NCBI GenBank assembly: GCA_023412745.1
Contig: JAEZBZ010000361.1
Coordinates: 1-10,901 of the forward strand
Source: Pseudomonadota bacterium
GTDB taxonomy: Bacteria; Pseudomonadota; Alphaproteobacteria; Rhizobiales; Hyphomicrobiaceae
Length of the DNA stretch: 10,901 nucleotides
Reading direction: 5' to 3'
A model generated the notes under the pieces. The model was not told the origin of the DNA, made no database searches, and worked only from the letters and a program-made list of their open reading frames with translations. A program made the position numbers and the translations under genes. Positions 1 to 6,857 of the stretch are shown here, one piece after another; positions within the stretch are counted from its first letter, which is position 1, and every line of letters starts with the position of its first letter.

Positions 1-2517
1 GAAATGCGCACCGGTGAAGGCAAGACGCTGGTGGCGACGCTGCCGATGTATCTCAATGCGCTGACCGGCAAGGGCGCGCATCTGGTGACGGTCAACGATT
101 ACCTGGTCAAGCGCGACGCGGCCTGGATGGGCCAGATCTACAATTTCCTGGGCCTCTCCTGGGGCGTAATCGTGCATGGCATGACCGATGCCGAGCGCAA
201 GGCGGCCTATGAGGCCGACATCACCTATGGCACCAATAACGAGCTCGGCTTCGACTATCTGCGCGACAACATGAAATATACGCGCCAGCAGATGGTGCAG
301 CGCGGCCATGCCTTTGCCATCGTCGACGAAGTCGACTCCATTCTCATCGACGAAGCCCGGACGCCGCTGATCATTTCGGGTCCGGTCGAGGACCGCGCCG
401 AGCTTTACAACGCCATCGATGCGTTGATGCCAAATCTCGTCAAGGAAGACTACGAACTCGACGAGAAACAGCGCACCGTCTCGCTGAGCGAGGCAGGTAA
501 CGAAAAGATCGAGAAGCTGCTCGAGGGATCCGGGCTGCTCAAGGGCCCGCTGTACGACATCGAGAACGTTACCGTCGTTCATCACGTCAACCAGGCGCTG
601 AAGGCGCACACGCTGTTCCTGCGCGATCGTGACTACATCGTGAAGGGCGGCCAAGTCGTCATCATCGACGAGTTCACCGGCCGCATGATGCCGGGACGCC
701 GTTTCTCCGAAGGCCTGCATCAGGCGCTGGAAGCCAAGGAACACGTCGAGATCCAGCCGGAAAACCAGACGCTGGCTTCGATCACGTTCCAGAATTATTT
801 CCGCCTGTACAAGAAGCTCGGCGGCATGACCGGTACGGCCGCGACAGAAGCCTCGGAATTTCTCGACATCTATGGCCTCGACGTCATCGAGGTGCCAACC
901 AACGTGCCGGTCGGCCGCCTGGACGAGGATGACGAGATATATCGCACCGCCGACGAGAAGTGGAACGCCATCATCCTCGAAATCGAGGCGGCCCAGAAGC
1001 GCAAGCAGCCTATTCTGGTCGGCACGGTTTCGATCGAGAAGAGCGAGCTGCTGTCGGAGCGGCTGAAAGCCAAGGGCGTTCCGCATCAGGTTTTGAACGC
1101 ACGTTATCACGAGCAAGAGGCCCACATCATCGCGCAGGCCGGTCGGCCAGGCGCGGTGACCATCGCGACCAACATGGCCGGCCGCGGTACGGACATTCAG
1201 CTCGGCGGCAACGCCCAGATGCGCATCCTGGCGGAGACTGTCGATCTCGAAGACGGTCCCGAAAAGACCAAGCGCATCGAAGAGATCAAGCGCGAGGTTG
1301 CCCGCGACAAGGAATTCGCGCTGAACGCATCCGAAACGGTTGAGATTGAGCCGGCCAAGGGCAACAAGCCCGCCAAGACCGTGGTCAAGCCCGGTGGCTT
1401 GTACGTGATCGGCACCGAGCGTCATGAAAGCCGCCGCATCGACAACCAGCTACGCGGCCGTTCCGGCCGTCAGGGCGATCCCGGCCGCGCAAAGTTCTAC
1501 CTGTCGCTGGAAGACGACCTGATGCGCATCTTCGGGTCAAACCGCATGGATACTGTGCTGAAGACGCTGGGCCTAAAGGAAGGCGAAGCCATCATCCATC
1601 CGTGGATGAACAAGTCGCTGGAAATGGCGCAGCGCAAGGTCGAGGCTCGCAACTTCGACATCCGCAAGCAGATCCTGAAGTACGACGACGTGATGAACGA
1701 TCAGCGCAAGGTTATCTTCGACCAGCGCATCGATATCATGGGCGAAGAGGACGTCAGCGAGACCGTCGCGGATATGCGCCGGGAGGTCGTCGACGAACTG
1801 GTCAAGCGCCACATCCCCGAGAACGCCTATGCAGAACAGTGGGATGCTGTGGGTCTGGAAGAGGCCGTGCAGGGCATCTTCGGGCTCAAGCTGCCGATCG
1901 CTGCGTGGGCGGCCGAGGAAGGCATCGCCGATCAGGAGATCCGCGAGCGCCTCACGGAAGCCGTCGAGGCCAAGGCGCAAGGCAAGGCTGATGAAATCGG
2001 GCCGGACATGTTCCGCCAGATCGAAAAGATGGTGCTGCTGCAGACCATGGACCACCTGTGGCGCGAGCATCTAGTCACGCTGGAGCATCTGCGTCAGGTC
2101 GTCGGCTTCCGCGCCTACGGCCAGCGCGACCCGCTGAACGAATACAAGACCGAGGCGTTTGTCCTGTTCGAGAGCATGCTGGCCAAGCTGCGCGAAGCAG
2201 TGACCGGACAGTTGATGCACGTCGAGCTGGCGCCGCCGGAAGATCAGCCGATGCTGCAACCGGTCGAACTGCCGGACATGCATGCTCATCACATTGACGC
2301 GACGACCGGATACGACGAGTTCGCAATGGCCGATGCCGCCTTGGCCGCCGAGGAGAGGCCGATGCCGGCCGAGCGCCGTGCGCCTCTGCAGACGCGGCGG
2401 GGGGCGGAGCAGTTCGATCCAAAGGATCCGGCCACGTGGGGCAAAGTCTCCCGCAATGCCTTGTGTCCATGTGGGTCTGGAAAGAAGTATAAGCACTGCC
2501 ACGGGCGCCACGACTGA
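1..2517 (+). CDS. secA: Protein translocase ATPase SecA (5' end outside window)
   Basis: SecA is the cytoplasmic ATPase that drives unfolded preproteins through the SecYEG channel. The reading frame is open from the first base and 838 residues are visible. The first visible residues are the Walker A motif (MRTGEGKT), which lies about 100 residues into Escherichia coli SecA, so only roughly the first 100 residues are missing. The DEAD-box Walker B (DEVD) is at visible residues 109-112, followed by DEARTPLIISG. The second helicase domain shows TNMAGRGTDIQLGGN (around bases 1168-1212) and NQLRGRSGRQGDPG (around 1444-1485). The scaffold and wing region follows. The tail ends in the SEC-C zinc motif CPCGSGKKYKHCH (about 2464-2502), which binds SecB and ribosomes in other bacteria. 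Bases 1330-1389 encode a Lys/Pro/Glu-rich stretch before GGLYVIGTERHESRR that looks longer than in E. coli. The identification is certain; the true start cannot be seen. Confidence 0.98.
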   Translation, partial: EMRTGEGKTLVATLPMYLNALTGKGAHLVTVNDYLVKRDAAWMGQIYNFLGLSWGVIVHGMTDAERKAAYEADITYGTNNELGFDYLRDNMKYTRQQMVQRGHAFAIVDEVDSILIDEARTPLIISGPVEDRAELYNAIDALMPNLVKEDYELDEKQRTVSLSEAGNEKIEKLLEGSGLLKGPLYDIENVTVVHHVNQALKAHTLFLRDRDYIVKGGQVVIIDEFTGRMMPGRRFSEGLHQALEAKEHVEIQPENQTLASITFQNYFRLYKKLGGMTGTAATEASEFLDIYGLDVIEVPTNVPVGRLDEDDEIYRTADEKWNAIILEIEAAQKRKQPILVGTVSIEKSELLSERLKAKGVPHQVLNARYHEQEAHIIAQAGRPGAVTIATNMAGRGTDIQLGGNAQMRILAETVDLEDGPEKTKRIEEIKREVARDKEFALNASETVEIEPAKGNKPAKTVVKPGGLYVIGTERHESRRIDNQLRGRSGRQGDPGRAKFYLSLEDDLMRIFGSNRMDTVLKTLGLKEGEAIIHPWMNKSLEMAQRKVEARNFDIRKQILKYDDVMNDQRKVIFDQRIDIMGEEDVSETVADMRREVVDELVKRHIPENAYAEQWDAVGLEEAVQGIFGLKLPIAAWAAEEGIADQEIRERLTEAVEAKAQGKADEIGPDMFRQIEKMVLLQTMDHLWREHLVTLEHLRQVVGFRAYGQRDPLNEYKTEAFVLFESMLAKLREAVTGQLMHVELAPPEDQPMLQPVELPDMHAHHIDATTGYDEFAMADAALAAEERPMPAERRAPLQTRRGAEQFDPKDPATWGKVSRNALCPCGSGKKYKHCHGRHD

Positions 2518-2543
2518 CCACTGACGTCGGGCACCACGACTGA
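2503..2543 (+). repeat. 15-base imperfect direct repeat across the secA stop codon
   Basis: GGGCGCCACGACTGA at 2503-2517 encodes the last residues and stop codon of secA. It recurs as GGGCACCACGACTGA at 2529-2543, with 14 of 15 bases identical and an offset of 26 bases. The second copy is in a different frame and is non-coding. It looks like a small local duplication of the gene's 3' end in the short spacer before the carbamoyltransferase. Confidence 0.7.
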
Positions 2544-2557
2544 GTGAATAGCGTGAT

Positions 2558-2561
2558 GAGG
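2558..2561 (+). promoter_or_regulatory. Possible ribosome binding site of the carbamoyltransferase gene
   Basis: GAGG lies four bases before the GTG codon at 2566. The spacing is shorter than ideal. It is the only Shine-Dalgarno-like sequence in the 48-base gap after secA and supports the GTG start. Confidence 0.4.
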
Positions 2562-2565
2562 TCGC

Positions 2566-4308
2566 GTGCGGATTCTCGGACTGGTAGGGGCCACCCATGA
2601 TAGTGGGCTGGCCCTGCTGACTGACGGGATTCCCGAGCTGGTGCTCGAGGAGGAGCGCTTCAATCGCGACAAGCGAACGAAGCGCTTTCCGCGCAAGTCT
2701 CTCGATGTGCTGCACAAGCAGATCGGCGATCTCAGCCAGATCGATGTCATGACGACGCCGTGGGACGTGGCTCGTCTCAGGCGTTCGTTTCTGCGCGCGG
2801 TGGCCGGGCGCCTGCCGTGGAGCCTGAGCCTGATCTCCGAGCGCAGCCACACGCCGCAAAGCAACGACATCGTCCTGCTCAACGGCTATCTCAAGCGCAA
2901 ACTCAACAAGATCCCGTACGTGACCAAGCTGCCGCCCCTGGTCAACGTCGGCCATCACGATGCGCACGCGGCGACTTTCTTCGTCAGCCCGTTCGAGGAA
3001 GCAGCCGTTCTGGTGATGGACGGCTTCGGCGACGATGCCTCGACAAGCGCCTATCACGGCCGCGGCAACCGGCTGGAGCGGCTTTGGCACACGGATATCT
3101 TTAACTCCGTGGGCATCGTCTACACCTTCGTGACCAAGTATCTGGGCTTCGCGGGCTTCTCCGACGAAGGCAAAGTCATGGCGCTGGCCGCCTATGGCAG
3201 CGACAGGTACGTCGAGGCGTTTCGTGATCTGATCTGGCCGACCACCAACGGGCGCTACAAGGTCAAAGGGGACTATTTCAGCTACGACGCCTTCGGCGAG
3301 CTGCGCCCGTTCAAGAGGCGCTTTTTCGACGTCTTCGGGCCGCCGCGTCTGCCGGGCGAGCCGATGCAGGACCGCCATCGCGACGTCGCGCGCGGGCTGC
3401 AGGTTCTGACTGAGGATATCGTGCTGCATGTCGCGCGTGGCTTACGGAAAGCGACTGGTGCCAAGCATCTGTGTCTCAGCGGCGGCGTGGCGCTGAACTG
3501 CGTCGCCAATATGCGCGTTTTAGATGACGCGGGCTTCGAGCGCATCTGGGTTCCGCCGTGTGCATCGGATACCGGCGCGCCGCTCGGCAGAGCCCTGTGG
3601 CACCATCACCAGACGCTGAGCAATCAGCGTACATTCGAGCTGACGCATCCCTACTTTGGCCCCCCCTACCGCGATGGCGAGATCCAGTCAGCCCTGGATG
3701 CGGCGGGGCTTGCCGCCGAGCACTTGGAAACGCCGGACCTGCTGGACCGCGTGGCAGCCGATTTGGCTGCGGGCAAGATCGTCGGCTGGTTCCAGGGCCG
3801 TTCGGAAATGGGCCCGCGGGCGCTGGGTAACCGCTCCATTCTCGCCGATCCGCGCCGTGCCGAGATGAAGGACGTCATCAATAATCGGGTCAAGCATCGC
3901 GAGCCATTCCGCCCCTTCGCACCGGCCATCCTGATCGAGCGCGCGGGCGAGTTCTTCCATATCGATCAGCCCGATCCGTTCATGACGCTGGCGCCGCGCG
4001 TCAGGGCCGAGAAGGCCCACCACATCCCGGCCGCCATCCATGTCGACGGAACCGCGCGGATCCAGACGGTCGATCGTCAGGCAAATCCGCGCTACTACGG
4101 TATGATCGAGGCGTTCGGAAAGCTGACCGGCGTGCCGGTGCTACTCAACACCAGCTTCAATCGCCAGGAGCCGATCGTCGAGCGGCCGCGCGAGGCGATT
4201 TCCTGCTATCTGCGGTCCGGCATCGATGTCCTGGTACTGGGCAACTACTACACCGCGGACCGCAAGTCCGACGTCGCGCAGGTGAGTGAGCGCGAAGTGG
4301 CGCTGTAG
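2566..4308 (+). CDS. NodU/CmcH/TobZ-family O-carbamoyltransferase
   Basis: Members of this family transfer a carbamoyl group from carbamoyl phosphate, through carbamoyl-AMP, to a hydroxyl of a sugar or small molecule (Nod factors, cephamycin, tobramycin). The 580-residue length is typical. The N-terminal ASKHA/TsaD-like domain begins at once with ILGLVGATHDSGLALL, so the GTG start is well placed. It continues with LEEERFNRDK (28-36), GHHDAHAA (129-136) with putative metal ligands His130 and His134, MDGFGDD (151-157), GFSDEGKVMALAAYG (197-211), LSGGVALNCVAN (304-315) and CASDTGAP (332-339), where Asp335 is the likely third ligand. The C-terminal carbamoyltransferase domain shows GRSEMGPRALGNRSIL (411-426) and LLNTSFN (526-532). 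It starts 48 bases after secA, probably by read-through. No acceptor-synthesis genes are visible, so the substrate is unknown. Composition matches its neighbours and gives no sign of recent transfer. Confidence 0.93.
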   Translation: MRILGLVGATHDSGLALLTDGIPELVLEEERFNRDKRTKRFPRKSLDVLHKQIGDLSQIDVMTTPWDVARLRRSFLRAVAGRLPWSLSLISERSHTPQSNDIVLLNGYLKRKLNKIPYVTKLPPLVNVGHHDAHAATFFVSPFEEAAVLVMDGFGDDASTSAYHGRGNRLERLWHTDIFNSVGIVYTFVTKYLGFAGFSDEGKVMALAAYGSDRYVEAFRDLIWPTTNGRYKVKGDYFSYDAFGELRPFKRRFFDVFGPPRLPGEPMQDRHRDVARGLQVLTEDIVLHVARGLRKATGAKHLCLSGGVALNCVANMRVLDDAGFERIWVPPCASDTGAPLGRALWHHHQTLSNQRTFELTHPYFGPPYRDGEIQSALDAAGLAAEHLETPDLLDRVAADLAAGKIVGWFQGRSEMGPRALGNRSILADPRRAEMKDVINNRVKHREPFRPFAPAILIERAGEFFHIDQPDPFMTLAPRVRAEKAHHIPAAIHVDGTARIQTVDRQANPRYYGMIEAFGKLTGVPVLLNTSFNRQEPIVERPREAISCYLRSGIDVLVLGNYYTADRKSDVAQVSEREVAL

Positions 4309-4348
4309 CAGCGACTGGCGAGCCGCGTACTGCGGCGCCGATCGATTA

Positions 4349-4376
4349 TTGCGCATTCACGCTTTTGCACTACATT
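4349..4376 (+). promoter_or_regulatory. Candidate sigma-70-type promoter before map
   Basis: The 103-base gap between the carbamoyltransferase and map contains TTGCGC (4349-4354) and TACATT (4371-4376) separated by 16 bases. This local stretch is more AT-rich than its surroundings. The match to consensus is partial and was judged by eye. I see no clear terminator or strong ribosome binding site in the same gap. Confidence 0.25.
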
Positions 4377-4411
4377 CCCGTAGGTTCCTCTCAATCACAA
4401 AGCCTTCAGAA

Positions 4412-5227
4412 ATGTCGAACTTGGATCTCAGACACGAGCAGCGCGACGGACGTATCCGGTTGCATGGCCCGGATGCCTTTGCCGGTATGCGAAAGGCCGG
4501 CCAGCTTGCCGCTGCCGCGCTCGATCTGCTCGAGCCGTACGTGAAGCCCGGCGTGACGACCGAGAAGCTCGACGATCTGGTGTTCGAATTCGCAATGGAT
4601 AATGGCGCCATTCCGGCCCCACTGAACTATCGCGGCTATACGAAATCCATCTGCACATCGATCAATCACGTGGTTTGCCATGGTATTCCGGGGCCGAAGC
4701 CGCTGCGCGACGGCGACATCCTCAATATCGACGTGACGCTGATCGTCGACGGCTGGCACGGCGATACCAGCCGCATGTACGGCGTCGGCGAGGTCAGCCG
4801 GCGTGCGCGGCGTTTGATCGACGTGACGTATGAAGCACTGGTGCGCGGCATCGCGGCGGTGAAGCCCGGGCACACGACCGGCCATATCGGCGCGGCTATC
4901 CAGACCTTCGCCGAGGCCGAGCGTTGCAGCGTCGTGCGCGATTTCTGCGGTCACGGCCTGGGCCTCGTGTTCCACGACCGGCCGAACATCCTGCACTATG
5001 GCCACGCGGGCGAGGGAGCGGAGCTGAAGCCCGGCATGCTGTTCACCATCGAGCCGATGATCAATCTCGGCCGCCCGCACGTGAAGATCCTGCCCGACGG
5101 CTGGACCGCGGTGACGCGTGACCGCGAGCTGTCGGCCCAGTTCGAGCATACCGTGGGCGTCACGGAGGACGGCTGCGAGGTATTTACGTACTCGCCGGCG
5201 GGGCTGCATCGTCCCGTCTGGAGCTGA
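4412..5227 (+). CDS. map: Type I methionyl aminopeptidase
   Basis: This cytoplasmic metalloenzyme removes the initiator Met from nascent proteins after deformylation. The ATG at 4412 gives 271 residues, normal for the family plus a short alphaproteobacterial N-terminal extension. The frame stays open upstream to an ATG at 4286, inside the preceding gene, but the extra 42 residues resemble no part of the family. All five metal ligands of the pita-bread fold are present: Asp107 (NIDVTL), Asp118 (HGDTS), His181 (GHG), Glu214 (TIEPM) and Glu245 (FEHT). The conserved substrate-binding histidines His90 (VCHGIP) and His188 (FHDRP) are also there. No strong Shine-Dalgarno precedes the ATG. radC follows after 41 bases on the same strand, so the two are probably co-transcribed. 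Map activity is normally essential, and I see no damage. Confidence 0.96.
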   Translation: MSNLDLRHEQRDGRIRLHGPDAFAGMRKAGQLAAAALDLLEPYVKPGVTTEKLDDLVFEFAMDNGAIPAPLNYRGYTKSICTSINHVVCHGIPGPKPLRDGDILNIDVTLIVDGWHGDTSRMYGVGEVSRRARRLIDVTYEALVRGIAAVKPGHTTGHIGAAIQTFAEAERCSVVRDFCGHGLGLVFHDRPNILHYGHAGEGAELKPGMLFTIEPMINLGRPHVKILPDGWTAVTRDRELSAQFEHTVGVTEDGCEVFTYSPAGLHRPVWS

Positions 5228-5255
5228 CGCATAGGTCAGCCGGTGGGTTCGGCTT

Positions 5256-5262
5256 GAGGGGG
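5256..5262 (+). promoter_or_regulatory. Ribosome binding site of radC
   Basis: GAGGGGG ends six bases before the ATG at 5269. This favours that codon over the in-frame TTG at 5254, which the site follows. A small hairpin (AGCCG 5238-5242 pairing with CGGCT 5250-5254, loop of seven) ends just upstream and could affect access to the site, though it is short enough to be chance. Confidence 0.7.
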
Positions 5263-5268
5263 CAAGCC

Positions 5269-6048
5269 ATGACCGATCCAGAAGCTGAGGCCGAGACGGA
5301 CGCGGCGATCAAAACGAAGCCGCGCCGAACCCAGGCCAAGGCAAACGACAGCCAGCAAGGCGCGTTCTTGGAAGCGTCACCCGGGTATCTCGGCCACCGC
5401 GGCCGCCTGCGCGATCGCTTCATGAGCGGTGGCGCCGACGCTCTGCCGGATTATGAGCTGCTAGAACTGGTGCTGTTTCGCGCTATTCCGCGCCGCGACA
5501 CGAAGGATCTGGCTAAGCGGTTGATCGCGCGATTCGGCAGTTTCGCTGAAGTGATCAACGCACCGGAACAGCGGCTGGCCGAGGTCAAGGATGTCGGGCA
5601 GTCGGTCATCGCGGAATTGAAGCTGATCCGTGCCTCGGCGCTGCGCCTGATGCGCGGCGAGATCATGGAGAAGCCGGCGCTGTCATCGTGGAGCCAGGTG
5701 CTAGATTACTGCCGCGCCGCCATGGGCTTCGAGACACGCGAGCAGTTTCGCATCCTGTTTCTAGACAAAAAGAACCAGCTCATCGCGGATGAAGTGCAGC
5801 AGGAGGGCACGGTCGATCATACGCCGGTCTATGTGCGCGAGGTTGTGAAGCGGGCGCTGGAATTGTCGGCGACGGCCATCGTGCTGGTGCACAATCATCC
5901 GTCCGGTGATCCGTCCCCATCGCGGGCTGATATCGAGATGACCAAGCAGATCATCGATGCCGCCAAACCACTGGGCATCATCATTCACGATCACATCATT
6001 GTCGGAAAGGGCGGGCACGCCAGTCTGCGCGGCATGCGCCTGATCTGA
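5269..6048 (+). CDS. radC: RadC family protein (JAB/JAMM fold, UPF0758)
   Basis: RadC proteins were named for DNA repair, but a direct repair role is disputed. Many members carry a JAMM metal site, and some relatives act in plasmid or phage biology. The 259-residue product has a charged, low-complexity N-terminus (about residues 1-36). A helix-hairpin-helix-like region follows (about 60-125, with LAEVKDVGQSVIAELKLI). The catalytic domain has EVVKRALEL (191-199), HNHPSGDPSPSRAD (208-221) and DHIIVGKGGHASLR (241-254). The JAMM residues Glu191, His208, His210 and Asp221 are all present, so the metal site looks intact. The gene sits right after map, an arrangement I recall from other Alphaproteobacteria, so it is probably the chromosomal housekeeping copy and not a mobile antirestriction-type relative. 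Confidence 0.94.
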   Translation: MTDPEAEAETDAAIKTKPRRTQAKANDSQQGAFLEASPGYLGHRGRLRDRFMSGGADALPDYELLELVLFRAIPRRDTKDLAKRLIARFGSFAEVINAPEQRLAEVKDVGQSVIAELKLIRASALRLMRGEIMEKPALSSWSQVLDYCRAAMGFETREQFRILFLDKKNQLIADEVQQEGTVDHTPVYVREVVKRALELSATAIVLVHNHPSGDPSPSRADIEMTKQIIDAAKPLGIIIHDHIIVGKGGHASLRGMRLI

Positions 6049-6150
6049 AGGCCGCAGGGCGCGTCCGTCGCCCGCTCGCCTAGTCTAGCCGCTTTGCTTA
6101 TGAACGGCGGAATGTCTACATGAAGGCATCCGTGTTTTCTGGAGATCGCA
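6049..6150 (+). promoter_or_regulatory. Intergenic region before the zinc peptidase, with a weak candidate promoter
   Basis: This 102-base gap separates radC from the zinc peptidase. TTGCTT (6094-6099) and TACATG (6117-6122) are 17 bases apart and could form a weak sigma-70-type promoter. A five-pair stem, GGGCG (6057-6061) with CGCCC (6069-6073), lies just after radC but lacks a T-run, so it is a poor terminator candidate. GGAG at 6141-6144 is six bases before the TTG at 6151 and is the likely ribosome binding site. Confidence 0.3.
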
Positions 6151-6837
6151 TTGGTCGTCCTTCTCGCCATTCTGGTCATTTTCTTCGGCGTCGCCTTTTT
6201 GCCGAGCATGTGGGTGAAGCATGTCATCGATAGGCACGCCAAACCGCGTCCGGATTTCCCCGGCACCGGCGGCGAGTTTGCCCGTCATCTGCTCGACCGG
6301 CTGAACCTGAACGGTGTCAAGGTCGAGGAAACCAAGCTCGGCGACCACTACGATCCGGAAAGCAAGACCGTCAGGCTGCTGCCGGCCAACATGCGCGGTC
6401 GCTCGCTGTCCGCCGTTGTGATTGCGGCGCACGAGGTCGGCCACGCCATGCAGGATGCTCAGGGTTACGCGCCGCTGCAGGCCCGCACCAAGCTCGCAAA
6501 GCAGGCGCAGCGTGTTGAAACATTCGGTTCCGTGATCATGCTGGCGGCGCCGGTGATTATGATCCTGTCGAAGTCGCCACACATCCTGCTGATGCAGGCT
6601 GTCGCCGGCATGATGATCATGTCCATGACCATTCTGATGCACGCTTCGACGCTGCCTGTGGAATATGACGCCAGCTTCCGGCGTGCGTTGCCGGTTCTCA
6701 AGGAAGGCGGCTACATCGAGCCCAAGGATTTGCGCGCCGCGCGGCAGATCCTGCGCGCCGCCGCTCTGACCTATGTCGCCGCCGCCGCGATGAGCTTGTT
6801 CAATGTCATGCGCTGGTTGCGCGTTTTGCGGATATAG
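6151..6837 (+). CDS. Membrane zinc metallopeptidase, YugP type (Zn_peptidase_2 family)
   Basis: This is a predicted integral membrane metalloprotease of the neutral zinc metallopeptidase family typified by Bacillus YugP, whose substrates are poorly known. The 228-residue product starts with a hydrophobic segment (residues 2-19). The HExxH zinc site is HEVGHAMQ at 94-101. Further hydrophobic segments lie at about 124-140, 146-164 and 201-218. LPVEYDAS (168-175) follows the third segment and matches the family's conserved block, with Glu171 the likely third zinc ligand. I chose the TTG at 6151 because GGAG (6141-6144) is correctly spaced and an in-frame TGA lies upstream at 6121. The next Met, residue 20, would remove the first membrane segment and has no ribosome binding site. 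The gene ends 20 bases before the deacetylase gene, so the two are almost certainly co-transcribed. The family call is confident; the function is not. Confidence 0.88.
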   Translation: MVVLLAILVIFFGVAFLPSMWVKHVIDRHAKPRPDFPGTGGEFARHLLDRLNLNGVKVEETKLGDHYDPESKTVRLLPANMRGRSLSAVVIAAHEVGHAMQDAQGYAPLQARTKLAKQAQRVETFGSVIMLAAPVIMILSKSPHILLMQAVAGMMIMSMTILMHASTLPVEYDASFRRALPVLKEGGYIEPKDLRAARQILRAAALTYVAAAAMSLFNVMRWLRVLRI

Positions 6838-6844
6838 CCGGTTC

Positions 6845-6849
6845 GGGAG
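6845..6849 (+). promoter_or_regulatory. Ribosome binding site of the deacetylase gene
   Basis: GGGAG lies eight bases before the TTG at 6858, inside the 20-base gap after the zinc peptidase stop codon. It supports the TTG as the start. Confidence 0.65.
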
Positions 6850-6857
6850 CCGCGCCC

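Noticed and set aside
2071..3429. 452-codon open frame on the - strand across the secA end and the carbamoyltransferase
   Set aside because: It is antisense to two well-supported genes, spans their junction and has no recognisable domain. Long antisense frames are expected in GC-rich DNA.
4286..4411. Longer N-terminus for map from the ATG at 4286
   Set aside because: It would overlap the carbamoyltransferase end and add 42 Arg/Ser/Ala-rich residues unlike the family. The ATG at 4412 gives a normal N-terminus.
4406..5209. 267-codon - strand frame over map
   Set aside because: It is fully antisense to map, whose five metal ligands are intact, and has no motif of its own.
6057..6073. Short hairpin after radC as an intrinsic terminator
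   Set aside because: It has only five pairs and no T-run follows, so it is too weak to call a terminator.
6100..6123. Seven-codon mini-ORF upstream of the zinc peptidase, ending in a TGA that overlaps another ATG
   Set aside because: It has no ribosome binding site, and so short a frame is expected by chance. I could not argue for a leader peptide.
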